From Bacteroidales bacterium (GTDB taxonomy: Bacteria; Bacteroidota; Bacteroidia; Bacteroidales; JAAUTT01): a stretch of DNA of 14,087 nucleotides. A model generated the notes under the pieces. The model made no database searches. It had not been told where the DNA came from and saw nothing but the letters and a program-made list of their open reading frames with translations. The DNA is taken from positions 1 through 14,087 of the forward strand of contig JAAUTT010000031.1 in the NCBI GenBank assembly GCA_012031335.1. Reading direction: 5' to 3'. Each line of letters begins with the position of its first letter. Position 1 is the first letter of the stretch. A program made the translations under genes and the position numbers. Shown piece by piece: positions 1 to 8,673 of this stretch.

Positions 1-579
1 AGCTTCTTTAGCTTTATTGCCAAGTAGCCGGTATAAGTCGAGAGCTTTATAATAGTAAAGCATAGCAAAACTGTCACGTCTGTTGTCGGACTCAATAATG
101 CCAAGGTTCTGCAAAATTTTTGCCTGTCCGTAAATATTTTTTTTTAACTGATAAAGTTTTAAGGCTGCACGGTAAAATACAAAGGCTGAGTCGAAATTTG
201 CCAGATAATCGTAGCAGCGTGCCATGGAAAATTTCAAATCGGCCAAAAGAACTGTATCGTTTATATAATATTCACTTGTTAGGCAGGTATTAAAATCCTT
301 TATTGCTTTTTTATAGTTCTCGAGATATGAATGGGCAGACCCTCTTAAGTAAATAGCTTTGAAATATTCAATTCCCGATTCCTGGTTTTTAAGCGATCTA
401 ATTACTTTTTCAGCCAGTTTCAGTGACTGAGCGGGGTTGTCTTCCAAAAGATTTTCACCTTCGGAAAGTAATTCTACAATTCCATGGGTTTGATTTTCGG
501 GTGAAGTTTTTGCATGAGCCAATATCCTGTTAGTTAGAATTATGGAAATAAAAAATACTAACATTATGTAACGGTTCAT
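1..579 (-). CDS. Exported TPR-repeat protein, N-terminal part (C-terminus outside window)
   Basis: An open frame of exactly 193 codons runs on the minus strand from an ATG at 579 to the window edge without a stop. Residues 1-22 (MNRYIMLVFFISIILTNRIL onward) form a signal peptide. After it come helical repeats with TPR spacing: a segment around NPAQSLKLAEK, then YLRGSAHSYLENYKKAIKDF, then ADLKFSMARCYDYLANFDSA, then AKILQNLGIIESDNRRDSF. In Bacteroidota, exported TPR proteins with this start often continue into a membrane segment followed by a histidine kinase or a LuxR-type helix-turn-helix, but that part lies outside the window, so the function is open. The gene is divergent from the deacetylase at 709, with a 130-bp AT-rich spacer. 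No frameshift is visible in the part seen. Confidence 0.8.
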   Translation of the reverse strand, partial: MNRYIMLVFFISIILTNRILAHAKTSPENQTHGIVELLSEGENLLEDNPAQSLKLAEKVIRSLKNQESGIEYFKAIYLRGSAHSYLENYKKAIKDFNTCLTSEYYINDTVLLADLKFSMARCYDYLANFDSAFVFYRAALKLYQLKKNIYGQAKILQNLGIIESDNRRDSFAMLYYYKALDLYRLLGNKAKEA

Positions 580-708
580 GGAAAATTTTTATATCAATTG
601 TTATATTATAATGAGTGCTGTCAAATGTAATGTATGGGAAACTTTTTAACAAATTTTAATTATATTAAGTAACTTTATAATTGCGAATGCGTTGATAGGA
701 TAATTAAA

Positions 709-2157
709 GTGTCTATGAAAAGTCAGATTATAATATACTCTGAAAGCGTAACTCCCAGACTTACTTACATACTGGATTTTATTTTTGGTAAAATTATCGG
801 TGTCACTTATAAAATTACTAGCGATTTTCAGGTATTCCTTAGTTCGGATTTACCCAAAATAAATTATTCGTTCCGGGAAAGTGATGAATTGAGAGTAAAA
901 CCTTCGGGTTTATTGTTCCAGAAGGGAATTGAGGCAGTTGATACCGGATATGCAAAGTGGAACGGAATGCATTGTTTGTTCTATAATCAGGATGGAGCAG
1001 CAATTCCTTTTGACCTTTTCTCAGCTTCTTTCTTCCTTTTAACCCGATATGAAGAATATTTGCCTTATCAGGCTGACGACCATGGACGATTCAGCTCCGA
1101 CCAGAGTATTGTCGGAAAACATAAATTTTTGGAAGAGCCTGTAGTGCAACAATGGGTTGGATTCTTACTTAATGTTTTGAAGTTGAAATTCAGTAATTTA
1201 ACTGAAAAGAAACAGGAATTTAAAATAGAGCCAACCATTGATGTAGATGTAGCTTTTGCTTTTGTTTACCGAAATTTCGGACGGTTTTTCATGTCATCGG
1301 GGCGAGATTTTACAACATTAAAATGGAATCGGATTATCGACAGGATTTTGGTTACCTCTAAATCAAAGAAAGATCCTTTTGATACCTATTCGTATATTGA
1401 ATTGATTCATAAAAAATATAATTTCCCTGTATCGGTATTTTATTTAATTGGCGATTACAGTCATTACGACCGCAATATTCCTTATGATAGTCCGGAAGTA
1501 AAAGGACTTATAAAAGCTTTATCTGATAAATTTTCTCTTGGAATTCATCCTTCTTATAAAGCTGCTGATAGTGCTGATGAATTAAAAAAAGAAATAAATC
1601 GTCTTGGCAGTATAACCGGGAATATGGTTACCAAAAGCCGACAGCATTTTCTACGACTGAAATTTCCGGGAACATATCATAGACTCATGCAGGAAGGAAT
1701 AACCGACGATTACAGTATGGGATTTCACGACAAACCAGGATTTCGTGCCGGAATAGCGATGCCATACCCGTTTTATGACCTTGTTAATGAAAAGGAAACT
1801 ACGCTTACAGTGCACCCTTTTGCATTTATGGAACGAACCCTGAAGGATCGCCTGAAACTGGATCCGGATATGGCCTTGCTTAAAATCCAGGAATTGATGA
1901 AAAAAGTGAAATCGGTTAATGGCACATTCGGAACCCTTTGGCATAACGACTCCCTAAGCGATTACGGTGAATGGAAACGGTGGCGTTATGTTTACGATGT
2001 AATGCTGTCGATGGCATTACCAGTAGCCGAAAACAGGAAACACTACATCAGGAATCGTTTCCTTACAAACGTTAATCAACCTGAGATAATAAAAATCCAA
2101 CAGTTTAATTTATTTTTGATCTTTTTCCGAAGGAAGGAAAAGCCCTATGGATTATAG
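709..2157 (+). CDS. Polysaccharide deacetylase family protein with N-terminal DUF7033-like domain
   Basis: This 482-residue protein has the layout of the Bacteroidota polysaccharide deacetylase family: a DUF7033-like N-terminal region (about residues 10-165) and a NodB-like catalytic half. Visible motifs are TIDVD at 176-180 (the paired-Asp metal and base motif), IHPSYKA at 279-285 (the His of the second motif), RQHFLR at 311-316, DDYSMGF at 333-339, GFRAG at 344-348 and LWHND at 410-414. The family removes N- or O-acetyl groups from cell-surface polysaccharide; the exact substrate is unknown. There is no signal peptide, so it probably acts in the cytoplasm. The GTG at 709 is two codons before an ATG at 715, which is an equally good start and lies 14 bases beyond a weak GATAGGA. 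The last ~40 residues after the conserved part look unlike the family and may be a local extension or an unseen shift near the stop. The FemAB-like gene begins 21 bases later. Confidence 0.85.
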   Translation: MSMKSQIIIYSESVTPRLTYILDFIFGKIIGVTYKITSDFQVFLSSDLPKINYSFRESDELRVKPSGLLFQKGIEAVDTGYAKWNGMHCLFYNQDGAAIPFDLFSASFFLLTRYEEYLPYQADDHGRFSSDQSIVGKHKFLEEPVVQQWVGFLLNVLKLKFSNLTEKKQEFKIEPTIDVDVAFAFVYRNFGRFFMSSGRDFTTLKWNRIIDRILVTSKSKKDPFDTYSYIELIHKKYNFPVSVFYLIGDYSHYDRNIPYDSPEVKGLIKALSDKFSLGIHPSYKAADSADELKKEINRLGSITGNMVTKSRQHFLRLKFPGTYHRLMQEGITDDYSMGFHDKPGFRAGIAMPYPFYDLVNEKETTLTVHPFAFMERTLKDRLKLDPDMALLKIQELMKKVKSVNGTFGTLWHNDSLSDYGEWKRWRYVYDVMLSMALPVAENRKHYIRNRFLTNVNQPEIIKIQQFNLFLIFFRRKEKPYGL

Positions 2158-2178
2158 CGATAATTAATTTTGGCCTTG

Positions 2179-3052
2179 GTGATCAAAAGATTAAAAAACA
2201 ATCAGATAAATAAAATTCTCATGGGATCAGGTTATAACAGGATCAGATGATCCTTATGTTTACCTGTTATCGTGGTATCTCGATACTGTTACACCTGGAT
2301 GGGAATGCCTTGTAAATGAGAATTACAGGATGGTAATGCCACTTCCTGTAAAATATAAATTTGGAATTCCCTATTTAGTGCAGCCTCCTTTTGTCAAAAA
2401 ACAGGATTTTGGGATAGTGTAAAAAATGACGATGCCCGCAAATTTTACAGGCGAATATTTTGGACATTCCCCTATTATAACCTGCAATTGCCGGGTTTCA
2501 CGGGCCTCGAAAAAAAGGAAATATTTAAACGGAAGAATAAATTACACCCTTGACCTTTCGGCTCCATATGAGACTTTGGTGAAGGATTATAAAGAAAATA
2601 CCCAGCGCAATATTGAAAAATCTCAAAAGCACAATTGCAGTATTAAGGATTGCGGAGTTGCGGAGTTTTTAGAATTCAGCAATTCTCATCTCGAAGGGCT
2701 CAATTCTTACAATTTTCAAATATTCAGCAGATTAATTGCCGAAACATCAGAGCGAAAGCTGGCACGTATTGAAAAAGCAGTAGATGCTAATGGAGAGATT
2801 CTGTCAGTTGCCTGTTTTCTGGTTTGGAATATGCGCATATTTTACCTTGCTGGTGCCAGTTCTCCTAAAGGGAAACAGGTTTCATCCATGTTTCTCGTTT
2901 TCGATAAACTGATACGCGATTTTGCTTCAACAGGCTATCTGATCGATTTCGAAGGATCGATGATACCCGGGGTAGCCAGGTTTTTTAGTGGGTTTGGGGC
3001 TAAATCCTTCTACTACTATCATCTTAAGAAATACCTTTTCTTTTACAGGTAA
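2179..3052 (+). CDS. FemAB/GNAT-like acyltransferase, frame broken at three places
   Basis: The gene must be rebuilt from three frame changes. A start at GTG 2179 gives an N-terminus IKRLKNNQINK; the frame changes between 2206 and 2221 and continues as WDQVITGSDDPYVYLLSWYL, up to a TAA at 2420. From about 2422 the adjacent frame gives DDARKFYRRIFWTFPYYNLQ, and near 2536-2543 the frame returns to give NYTLDLS and NTQRNIEKS. These pieces in this order match Bacteroidota FemAB-like proteins (a tandem GNAT fold), and the repaired length is about 290 residues, which is normal. Only the last 208 codons (from 2426) form an uninterrupted ORF; its first ~35 residues are out of frame with the family. 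Members transfer aminoacyl or acyl groups to peptidoglycan or surface glycans; the substrate here is unknown. It follows the deacetylase by 21 bases and probably shares its transcript. It converges on the phosphatase gene with a 28-base gap. Confidence 0.72.
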
Positions 3053-3080
3053 CCTCACATAATTTTCACAAAAACTTCTT

Positions 3081-4241
3081 TCAGGAATTTATCTTCCAGG
3101 AGTCGAGCAATTCTGCGTGCAACTGTGCGTCGTATTTCCAGTTCCCGGGGAATTTTTGGGTCGTGATGGGGCCGGAATTAATACGTGTGCCAATCAGAAA
3201 ATGAATTTCATCCGATTCCAGGAGAAGCTTTACAATCTGATCAGCAGGGCCTTTCCCGATCATGCTGGCTGGAGTATTATCTTTAAGGAGATTGTTGACT
3301 TTGCTAAGTGTCAGAATTCCTTCGGTTACCAGGTCGATTCCATCCATGTACGAAACAGGCGGGAGATCGGGATCGTCGAACTGCTGACCTTCGGTAATTT
3401 TTATCCCAAGCTGGCTGGCAATGATATCGCTTGTAGTGGCGCCGCAAATAATTTTTTTCCCTTTGAAGTTTTTAACAATCTTAGCCATATCGGCATCGCT
3501 GAATTCTTCATATGGTGGTCCGCTGCAAAGCAGTAAACGCCTGGGATGACGCATATAAACCGCAGCACACGAAATATCGTCTTTAGCTTTGTAACCATCG
3601 TGCTGATAGGCCATGTTTACTAATTTGGAAGCCAGTTTTTTAGCTGAAATGGATGGCTCGTTTGTGAGAAGTTTTATAATAAACCCGGATATCTGATCGA
3701 GGCTCCAACCCAATGGAAACTTTACCGAACCCGTACCCGACTGAAGCACACCATCGCTGAAAAAGACAATTCTGTCCTCGCGATGTGTTTTAAAGGTGCA
3801 GGTTCTGATTTCTTTACCTGAATTTTTTGAACTGGTTAAGATAATACATTGCCATTCAGGTTCAATAATTTTATTCCCCCGGAATATAAGACACTCAGGA
3901 TTTCCGTATTCAATTATTTGTGTAGCGCCATCGTATTCAATATTAATAATGGTAAATGTTGAATAGCTCATATTGCGGTCGCTGCACACGGGCAGTGTGT
4001 TCATGATTATTTCGGCAATGGTGTTGGGGTCCTCGTGTTCCATGGTGAATCTCAGCGCCATGGTTGAAGTGAGTGTGGCCAGAACATTGGCTTTTACTCC
4101 ATGACCCATACCATCCGAAAGAACGGTTATCACCCTGTTTTCTTCGGGAATTCGTTTCGACAGGAAAACATCGCCACAAATCCGTTCTCCATTGTAATTT
4201 CTCTGCTGGCAATTTACTTCTATGTAAAAACCTTCTGTCAT
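3081..4241 (-). CDS. SpoIIE/PP2C-family serine/threonine phosphatase with extra C-terminal domain, hydrogenase-linked
   Basis: An intact 386-residue protein. Residues 1-230 are a SpoIIE-type PP2C phosphatase: the metal-binding acidic sites appear as CGD at 22-24, SDGMGHG at 42-48, FSDGV at 161-165 and KDDIS at 220-224, so it should be catalytically competent. It has no receiver, PAS, GAF or membrane segment of its own. Residues ~235-386 form a separate domain, with landmarks LLLCSGPP, ICGATTSDIIA and DLPPVSYMDGIDLVTEGILT, which to my memory is also found in phosphatases next to PAS-containing iron hydrogenases in Clostridia. The start (ATG at 4239-4241) lies six bases after the repaired stop of the hydrogenase gene, which points to translational coupling. 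I infer that it is the output enzyme of a two-protein redox or H2 signalling unit; its phosphoprotein target, perhaps an anti-sigma-factor antagonist, is not in the window. Confidence 0.87.
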   Translation of the reverse strand: MTEGFYIEVNCQQRNYNGERICGDVFLSKRIPEENRVITVLSDGMGHGVKANVLATLTSTMALRFTMEHEDPNTIAEIIMNTLPVCSDRNMSYSTFTIINIEYDGATQIIEYGNPECLIFRGNKIIEPEWQCIILTSSKNSGKEIRTCTFKTHREDRIVFFSDGVLQSGTGSVKFPLGWSLDQISGFIIKLLTNEPSISAKKLASKLVNMAYQHDGYKAKDDISCAAVYMRHPRRLLLCSGPPYEEFSDADMAKIVKNFKGKKIICGATTSDIIASQLGIKITEGQQFDDPDLPPVSYMDGIDLVTEGILTLSKVNNLLKDNTPASMIGKGPADQIVKLLLESDEIHFLIGTRINSGPITTQKFPGNWKYDAQLHAELLDSWKINS

Positions 4242-4247
4242 ATCGAT

Positions 4248-6120
4248 TTATGAGAGTCTGTTTTGCTTTTTTCCTATACCACCCTTATACAATCCTGCTA
4301 TGGCGTTCAACATCTGTTCGGTTTCGGCAGCGCTTTCGCCCAACAAAAACCGATTTTCTGAACCATTTCCAGGTTTTTATCAATAACCTCATCAATACGT
4401 TTCAATACTTCTTCTTTACGTACTTCAGGAGAATGGACATCTGCAATAACGGCACCTGCAACTGATCCTTTCTGAATGGTAAATACCGAAATGTTATACA
4501 ATTCCTCGTTAAAATGAATGTCCCGTTTCTGGATATCCTCGCCATTCAGCAGTACAAACGAAAAGAGATTATAAATAGGGAATGGCAAAAGCGTTTTCAG
4601 GTCGGCGCCGGTTAATCCGGGAATAACCTCATTTATTTCGGCGGCTTCAGGACCAAGAAACTTGATAAAACTCTCGTTGGTATGCAGAATTGTAAGTTTA
4701 TCATTCACGATCACCAAACTCGAAGGAAGCTTTTGCAGCATTGCCTCCATGGTGGAATAAGCCTGTTTGGCCAGTTGCTGCTCCCTTCGGGCACTGTTTT
4801 CCGACTCTCTCAATGCTTCCTTGGTTTTTTCGAGTTGATCGTTGATGGTCTGGAGGTGCTGTATGGAATTTTGACGGCTTTTTACAGCATGTGTAATGCA
4901 CATTTCTGTTGTGGTAAGGCCTTTAACAACATTGGTCGCAAAATCGTAACAGGTATTGTATCCACAGGCTCCGCAACCCAGATTGTCGTCGAATTCATCC
5001 TTACCCATGGCGATCATTACTTCCTTCACCTTATCACGGGGTGGTTGTGCAATGCGCTGGTCGTCGGCAATAAATGAAGTGGATAGATCGAAATGGAGAT
5101 AGTGTTTCAGTTCTTTTTCCCATTCCCGCTTATTGAAAGTTTGCAAACGTTTATTGGCATAGTTAACCACCAGTGTTCGCCTGAAGAACCTGTCGCCCCC
5201 TCGCGAAGTCCCAGGCCCCATTATACACCCGTGATCGTAAAATACATTGAAATGTCTGTTAATTACCTGGGAATGATCTGCAAATTCTTTTACTGCCTTT
5301 ACCATGGTACTTCTTCCTTCGGCTGTAATTACCGAACCTGTAAGCAGGTCCTCGCTAATGTCGGCAGCCTGTAGAAACCCGTTACTGATAGGATACAGAG
5401 AGCCTTTGCGGCCAAATGGTTTGTCGAAATCTCCATACTCATGTTTGCCCTCGGTAATACCAAATTCCTTGAAAAGTTCTCGTAATTCTCTGAAGGTAAT
5501 CACCGAATCAATCCGGGCTTTTTCGGTATACCTGAGAGCTTCCTTTTTGTTGGCGATACAAGGACCAATATAAATAATGGCTGTTTCGGGACCATACAAC
5601 TGATGAATTACCATGGCGGTAGCAATCATGGGAGTTACAATGGGAGCGAGGTTGGGTATAAGTTCCGGAAAATACTTTTCAATATATAATATGAGGGCGG
5701 GGCAATTTGCTGTGAGGTAGTATTTTCCTTTATTGTTTTCGAATAGTTCGGCATATTTATGAGCCACCAGGTCGACACCAAAAGAGGCTTCATTTACATA
5801 ATGAAATCCCAGTGCCCGTATCATTCCACAAATTTGCGGTAATCGGTAATATCCGAGAATTCTCCCGAGATGCTTGGACCAACTATGGCAGCTATTTTTC
5901 GTCCCGATTTTAGCAGGGCTTTGGTTTCTTCTTTGGAATCGTAATAAACAACAGCTTCAGGACCGCATACTGTAACACAGCTTCCGCATCCAATACACCG
6001 GTTATGCAATATTTTCGGATAATCGTCCGTTAAATCCATTTTAACGGCTTTAACCGGACAAACCCTAACACATGCATAGCACTTAACACATTTATTATGG
6101 ATAATTTCTATCAGGTTCAT
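4248..6120 (-). CDS. Putative sensory [FeFe]-hydrogenase (HydS/HsfB-like): 2x[4Fe-4S]-hydrogenase core-FeS-PAS, two frameshifts
   Basis: Two reading frames (6120-5821 and 5824-4307) join at a GAATGAT, where one missing A would restore the frame. A second lost base in the homopolymer at 4345-4349 replaces the true C-terminus; repaired, it reads GFLLGESAAETEQML and stops at 4248. The whole protein is about 624 residues: a 2x[4Fe-4S] ferredoxin (CVKCYACVRVCP near 11-22, CIGCGSCVTVC near 42-52), an [FeFe]-hydrogenase large-subunit core (~75-330), a small FeS domain (CGACGYNTC near 383-391 plus a Cys near 408), a coiled coil (~420-460) and a PAS-like domain (~465-560). This is the architecture of sensory group C hydrogenases. 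H-cluster motifs are altered: TANCP instead of TSCCP, GPCIANKKE for the second, and YDHGCIMGPG for the third, with one expected Cys not evident. It probably senses redox state or H2 and signals to the adjacent phosphatase. No signal peptide, so cytoplasmic. Confidence 0.85.
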
Positions 6121-6275
6121 CGGAAGTTGTTTTGGTTTAGAAACTAAAATATTAGCACGGAATCAACAATTAGTCTAAATGATAGCCATGTTAAAACTAA
6201 TAAAAATTTAGGCCAGGCACAAGGATCGGAAATCACAAATATTAACTTTACCATAATTAACCAAGTATTGTAACG

Positions 6276-8531
6276 ATGAAGAAGAGTATAGTATTAATCT
6301 TAATGATCGGCTTAACCTTAACTGAACTGTTTTCTCAGGAATCTGTCAAATTAATCAGAGATTTAAGTTTGAAAATTGATACCGGAAGATACTACCTGTC
6401 TCGTCACACTGTTGACCAGAACGGAGAACGAAAGCTTTATTTCAGTTTTCAAAGGGAAGATGAAGTTTGCGAGTTAAATATCTATCCTGCCGATAAGGAT
6501 AAAATTAAAGGGATTCAGTTATTGGGGGCAGCCGATTTTGTAACCCTCGATTCGCTTGTTTTTGTTAATAACGAATATTACCGTATCCGACTGAGATTTG
6601 TAAACCTTTTCAAAAGTCAATTTCTCAACTTTACCTTCTCGGCTAATGTTGAGGGAGTTGAGAAACCTGTGCTGGAAGAAGTGAAGCTTTTGCCTTTCAC
6701 CCAAACCAAGCTTGCTTTTGGACCGGTTAACGACGATTTGTTTATTGGCGAAGAAAAAGTTTTTGAGCTTATTACCAACAATTTAAAAAACATCCGCATC
6801 ACAAACGAATGGTCGAAGGATCAGGATATAAACTACAGGGTTGTAGAAGAAAACGGAAAAACTGATGGTACATCTGCTACCCATAAGTTCTGATAACAAA
6901 GAGGTGAAAATAAGGCTGCAAACATTTGTTCCCTATATTACTCCCGACAGGCAGATTTCGTATGATATTCCACCTGTGCGACAGATGTTCAGGGTTAAAA
7001 CTTCCCGGCTGGTATTTCTTAACCCCGATAAACAGGAAATCACCTTTGACGAAAGTACACGTTTGAACGGTATAGAGATTCAGATGGACAACGGCAGGTT
7101 TTTAACAGTTGGAAAAACATACCGCATCGAGAATCAGGAACAACCGGGAGGTGCGCTTATCGCTGAGCTTTTCACCAAAAGCAATCTTACAAACGATAAA
7201 ATGCTCTGTATTTTCCGGCCCTTTAATTTTCACCGGAAAACATCAGGGGTACCTTTATATCAAAGATGGCGATGTTCCGCGTTTTGTGACTAATTGCGAT
7301 ATAACTCCTAAAACTTCTATAACGTCAGTTATGGTGATGCACGAAGGCGGAGACTGGACATCGAACCTCACCATTTATCCTGGCGAAACCGTAAATGTAA
7401 AAGTTGAAGGGGAAGGACTTCATAAGGCTCGTTTTCATTGGGAAGATGTGCTCGATATTACTTCCGATACAGTTATCAGAAGCGAAAACCTGTGCTTTTT
7501 CCGGTTGAAAGTGCCTATGAATATTGCCAAACGCAGAATTAACCTGTACAATAATGTTACCAATACCGGAACTGCCTTAAACATTCGGGAATATCAGGTT
7601 CCCCCGGAAAATGGATTATGTCAGTCTTAATTTTGGAACAGGCAGCAGGGTGCTTGCCAATATGACGCCAACCATTATCCAGAGAAGTACCATTAAGGAT
7701 ATAACGCTTAATTTTGATAATAATAAAATTGATGCAGGCGATAAACTCTATGGTAAACAATACCTCGATGTGGATATCCGGTTACTTGGAAAGAGAGGGG
7801 AACTCATCGAAATGAAAACAATACGCAATGTGTTGGTTTGCCCGGGCGATAATTCTCCACGATCTATATATTATAAGGATAAAGCCGGCATTACATCGCC
7901 AATAAGCGTGAATAGCATGCTTGGAAATAAAACATATAACCTTGAGGATTTCTCAAAAGTTCAGATGACCTTTAAAAACCAGGACGATAAGTATGGCGAA
8001 TCAGGTTACGAAAAACAAATTGAAATTGTCCTTCAACGTCCTGTAATATTCGATATTGATGTGTCGTTCCCTGCGGGCTTGATGATTCAGAACCTGGGAA
8101 AAACGAAATCGGAGCAGGAATTATTCGATGCTTACGATTTAAATTATAATCAATATGAACTTGACCTGGAGCGATATAAAAAGGGCGAAATTGTTGTTAG
8201 TCCCACTGTACCTACTAAACCCAAAAAGGCTGCATTTACCGACAATCTAGGTGGTATCAGTTTGGCGCTTATTGCTCAATTCAGTTTTCCCGATGCCGAA
8301 AAGGTGGGTAAACTCAAACCTTACCGCATAGGTGCCGGATTTCTTGCTATCAATACCTTTAATTTCAGCGATGGTGCAAAACGCGATCTGGCAGCAGTAG
8401 TGCTTGCAAGTTTATACCCGATAAAGCCCGGAAGAGTATTTAACTTACCCATTCATATTGGTTTCGGTTATAAATTTCAGGATGCCATTCCTTTCCTGAT
8501 GCTTAGTCCAGGCATTGGAGTGCGGTTTTAA
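6276..8531 (+). CDS. Large exported protein of unknown function with C-terminal outer-membrane-type beta strands, three frameshifts
   Basis: Four overlapping frames tile this span without gaps and join at short homopolymers: A-run 6857-6861, T-run 7211-7214 and the C/A runs at 7601-7610. Removing one base at each gives a single protein of about 750 residues. It starts with a signal peptide (MKKSIVLILMIGLTLTELFS, then QES). The middle is rich in alternating beta segments that suggest several Ig-like or similar sandwich domains (for example DWTSNLTIYPGETVNVKVEG), and a Pro/Lys linker (SPTVPTKPKK) precedes the last ~100 residues. These are short amphipathic strands ending in ...MLSPGIGVRF, with a terminal Phe as in outer-membrane barrels. 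I do not recognise the family and assign no function. It is probably anchored in the outer membrane with a periplasmic body. It is divergent from the hydrogenase gene across 155 bp and ends in a strong terminator, so it is probably transcribed alone. Confidence 0.75.
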
Positions 8532-8560
8532 TTGAATACCATATTAATTTATAAGTTTAT

Positions 8561-8594
8561 AAAACGGTCCGGATATTTCCCGGACCGTTTTTTT
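8561..8594 (+). terminator. Rho-independent terminator
   Basis: A perfect 12-bp inverted repeat (AAAACGGTCCGG at 8561-8572, CCGGACCGTTTT at 8580-8591) flanks a 7-base loop (ATATTTC) and runs into a stretch of seven T at 8588-8594. It lies 30 bases after the stop of the large exported protein and before the lyase gene, so it separates two plus-strand transcription units. This is the clearest regulatory signal in the window. Confidence 0.92.
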
Positions 8595-8673
8595 ATAAAA
8601 AAGATGGTGAAAAGCATTCAGCTCTTTTCATTGTGATCACTATTTACAATATTTGTATGAAATAGTATAGACA

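Noticed and set aside
580..708. Promoter-like words (TTTGAC and TAACAATTG on minus, TAACTTTA on plus) in the divergent spacer
   Set aside because: Neither matches the Bacteroidota TTTG/TAnnTTTG pattern with proper spacing; in such AT-rich sequence similar words are expected by chance. The same applies to TAACTTTA near 6264 and ACCTTTG near 11386.
3117..3536. Plus-strand ORFs within 3117-5573
   Set aside because: They are shadows of the minus-strand phosphatase and hydrogenase genes and have no recognisable domain or start signal.
4307..4350. The C-terminus GFCWAKALPKPNRC of the hydrogenase as read directly
   Set aside because: The adjacent frame gives GFLLGESAAETEQML, an acidic helix typical of this family, and ends six bases before the phosphatase start, so the direct reading is a frameshift artefact.
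5821..6120. A separate 99-residue ferredoxin gene overlapping the next frame by ATGA, as a coupled two-gene arrangement
   Set aside because: The end of this frame and the start of the next join without a gap into one hydrogenase core (RKFVE then MIRALGF); one missing A in GAATGAT explains the break better than two genes.
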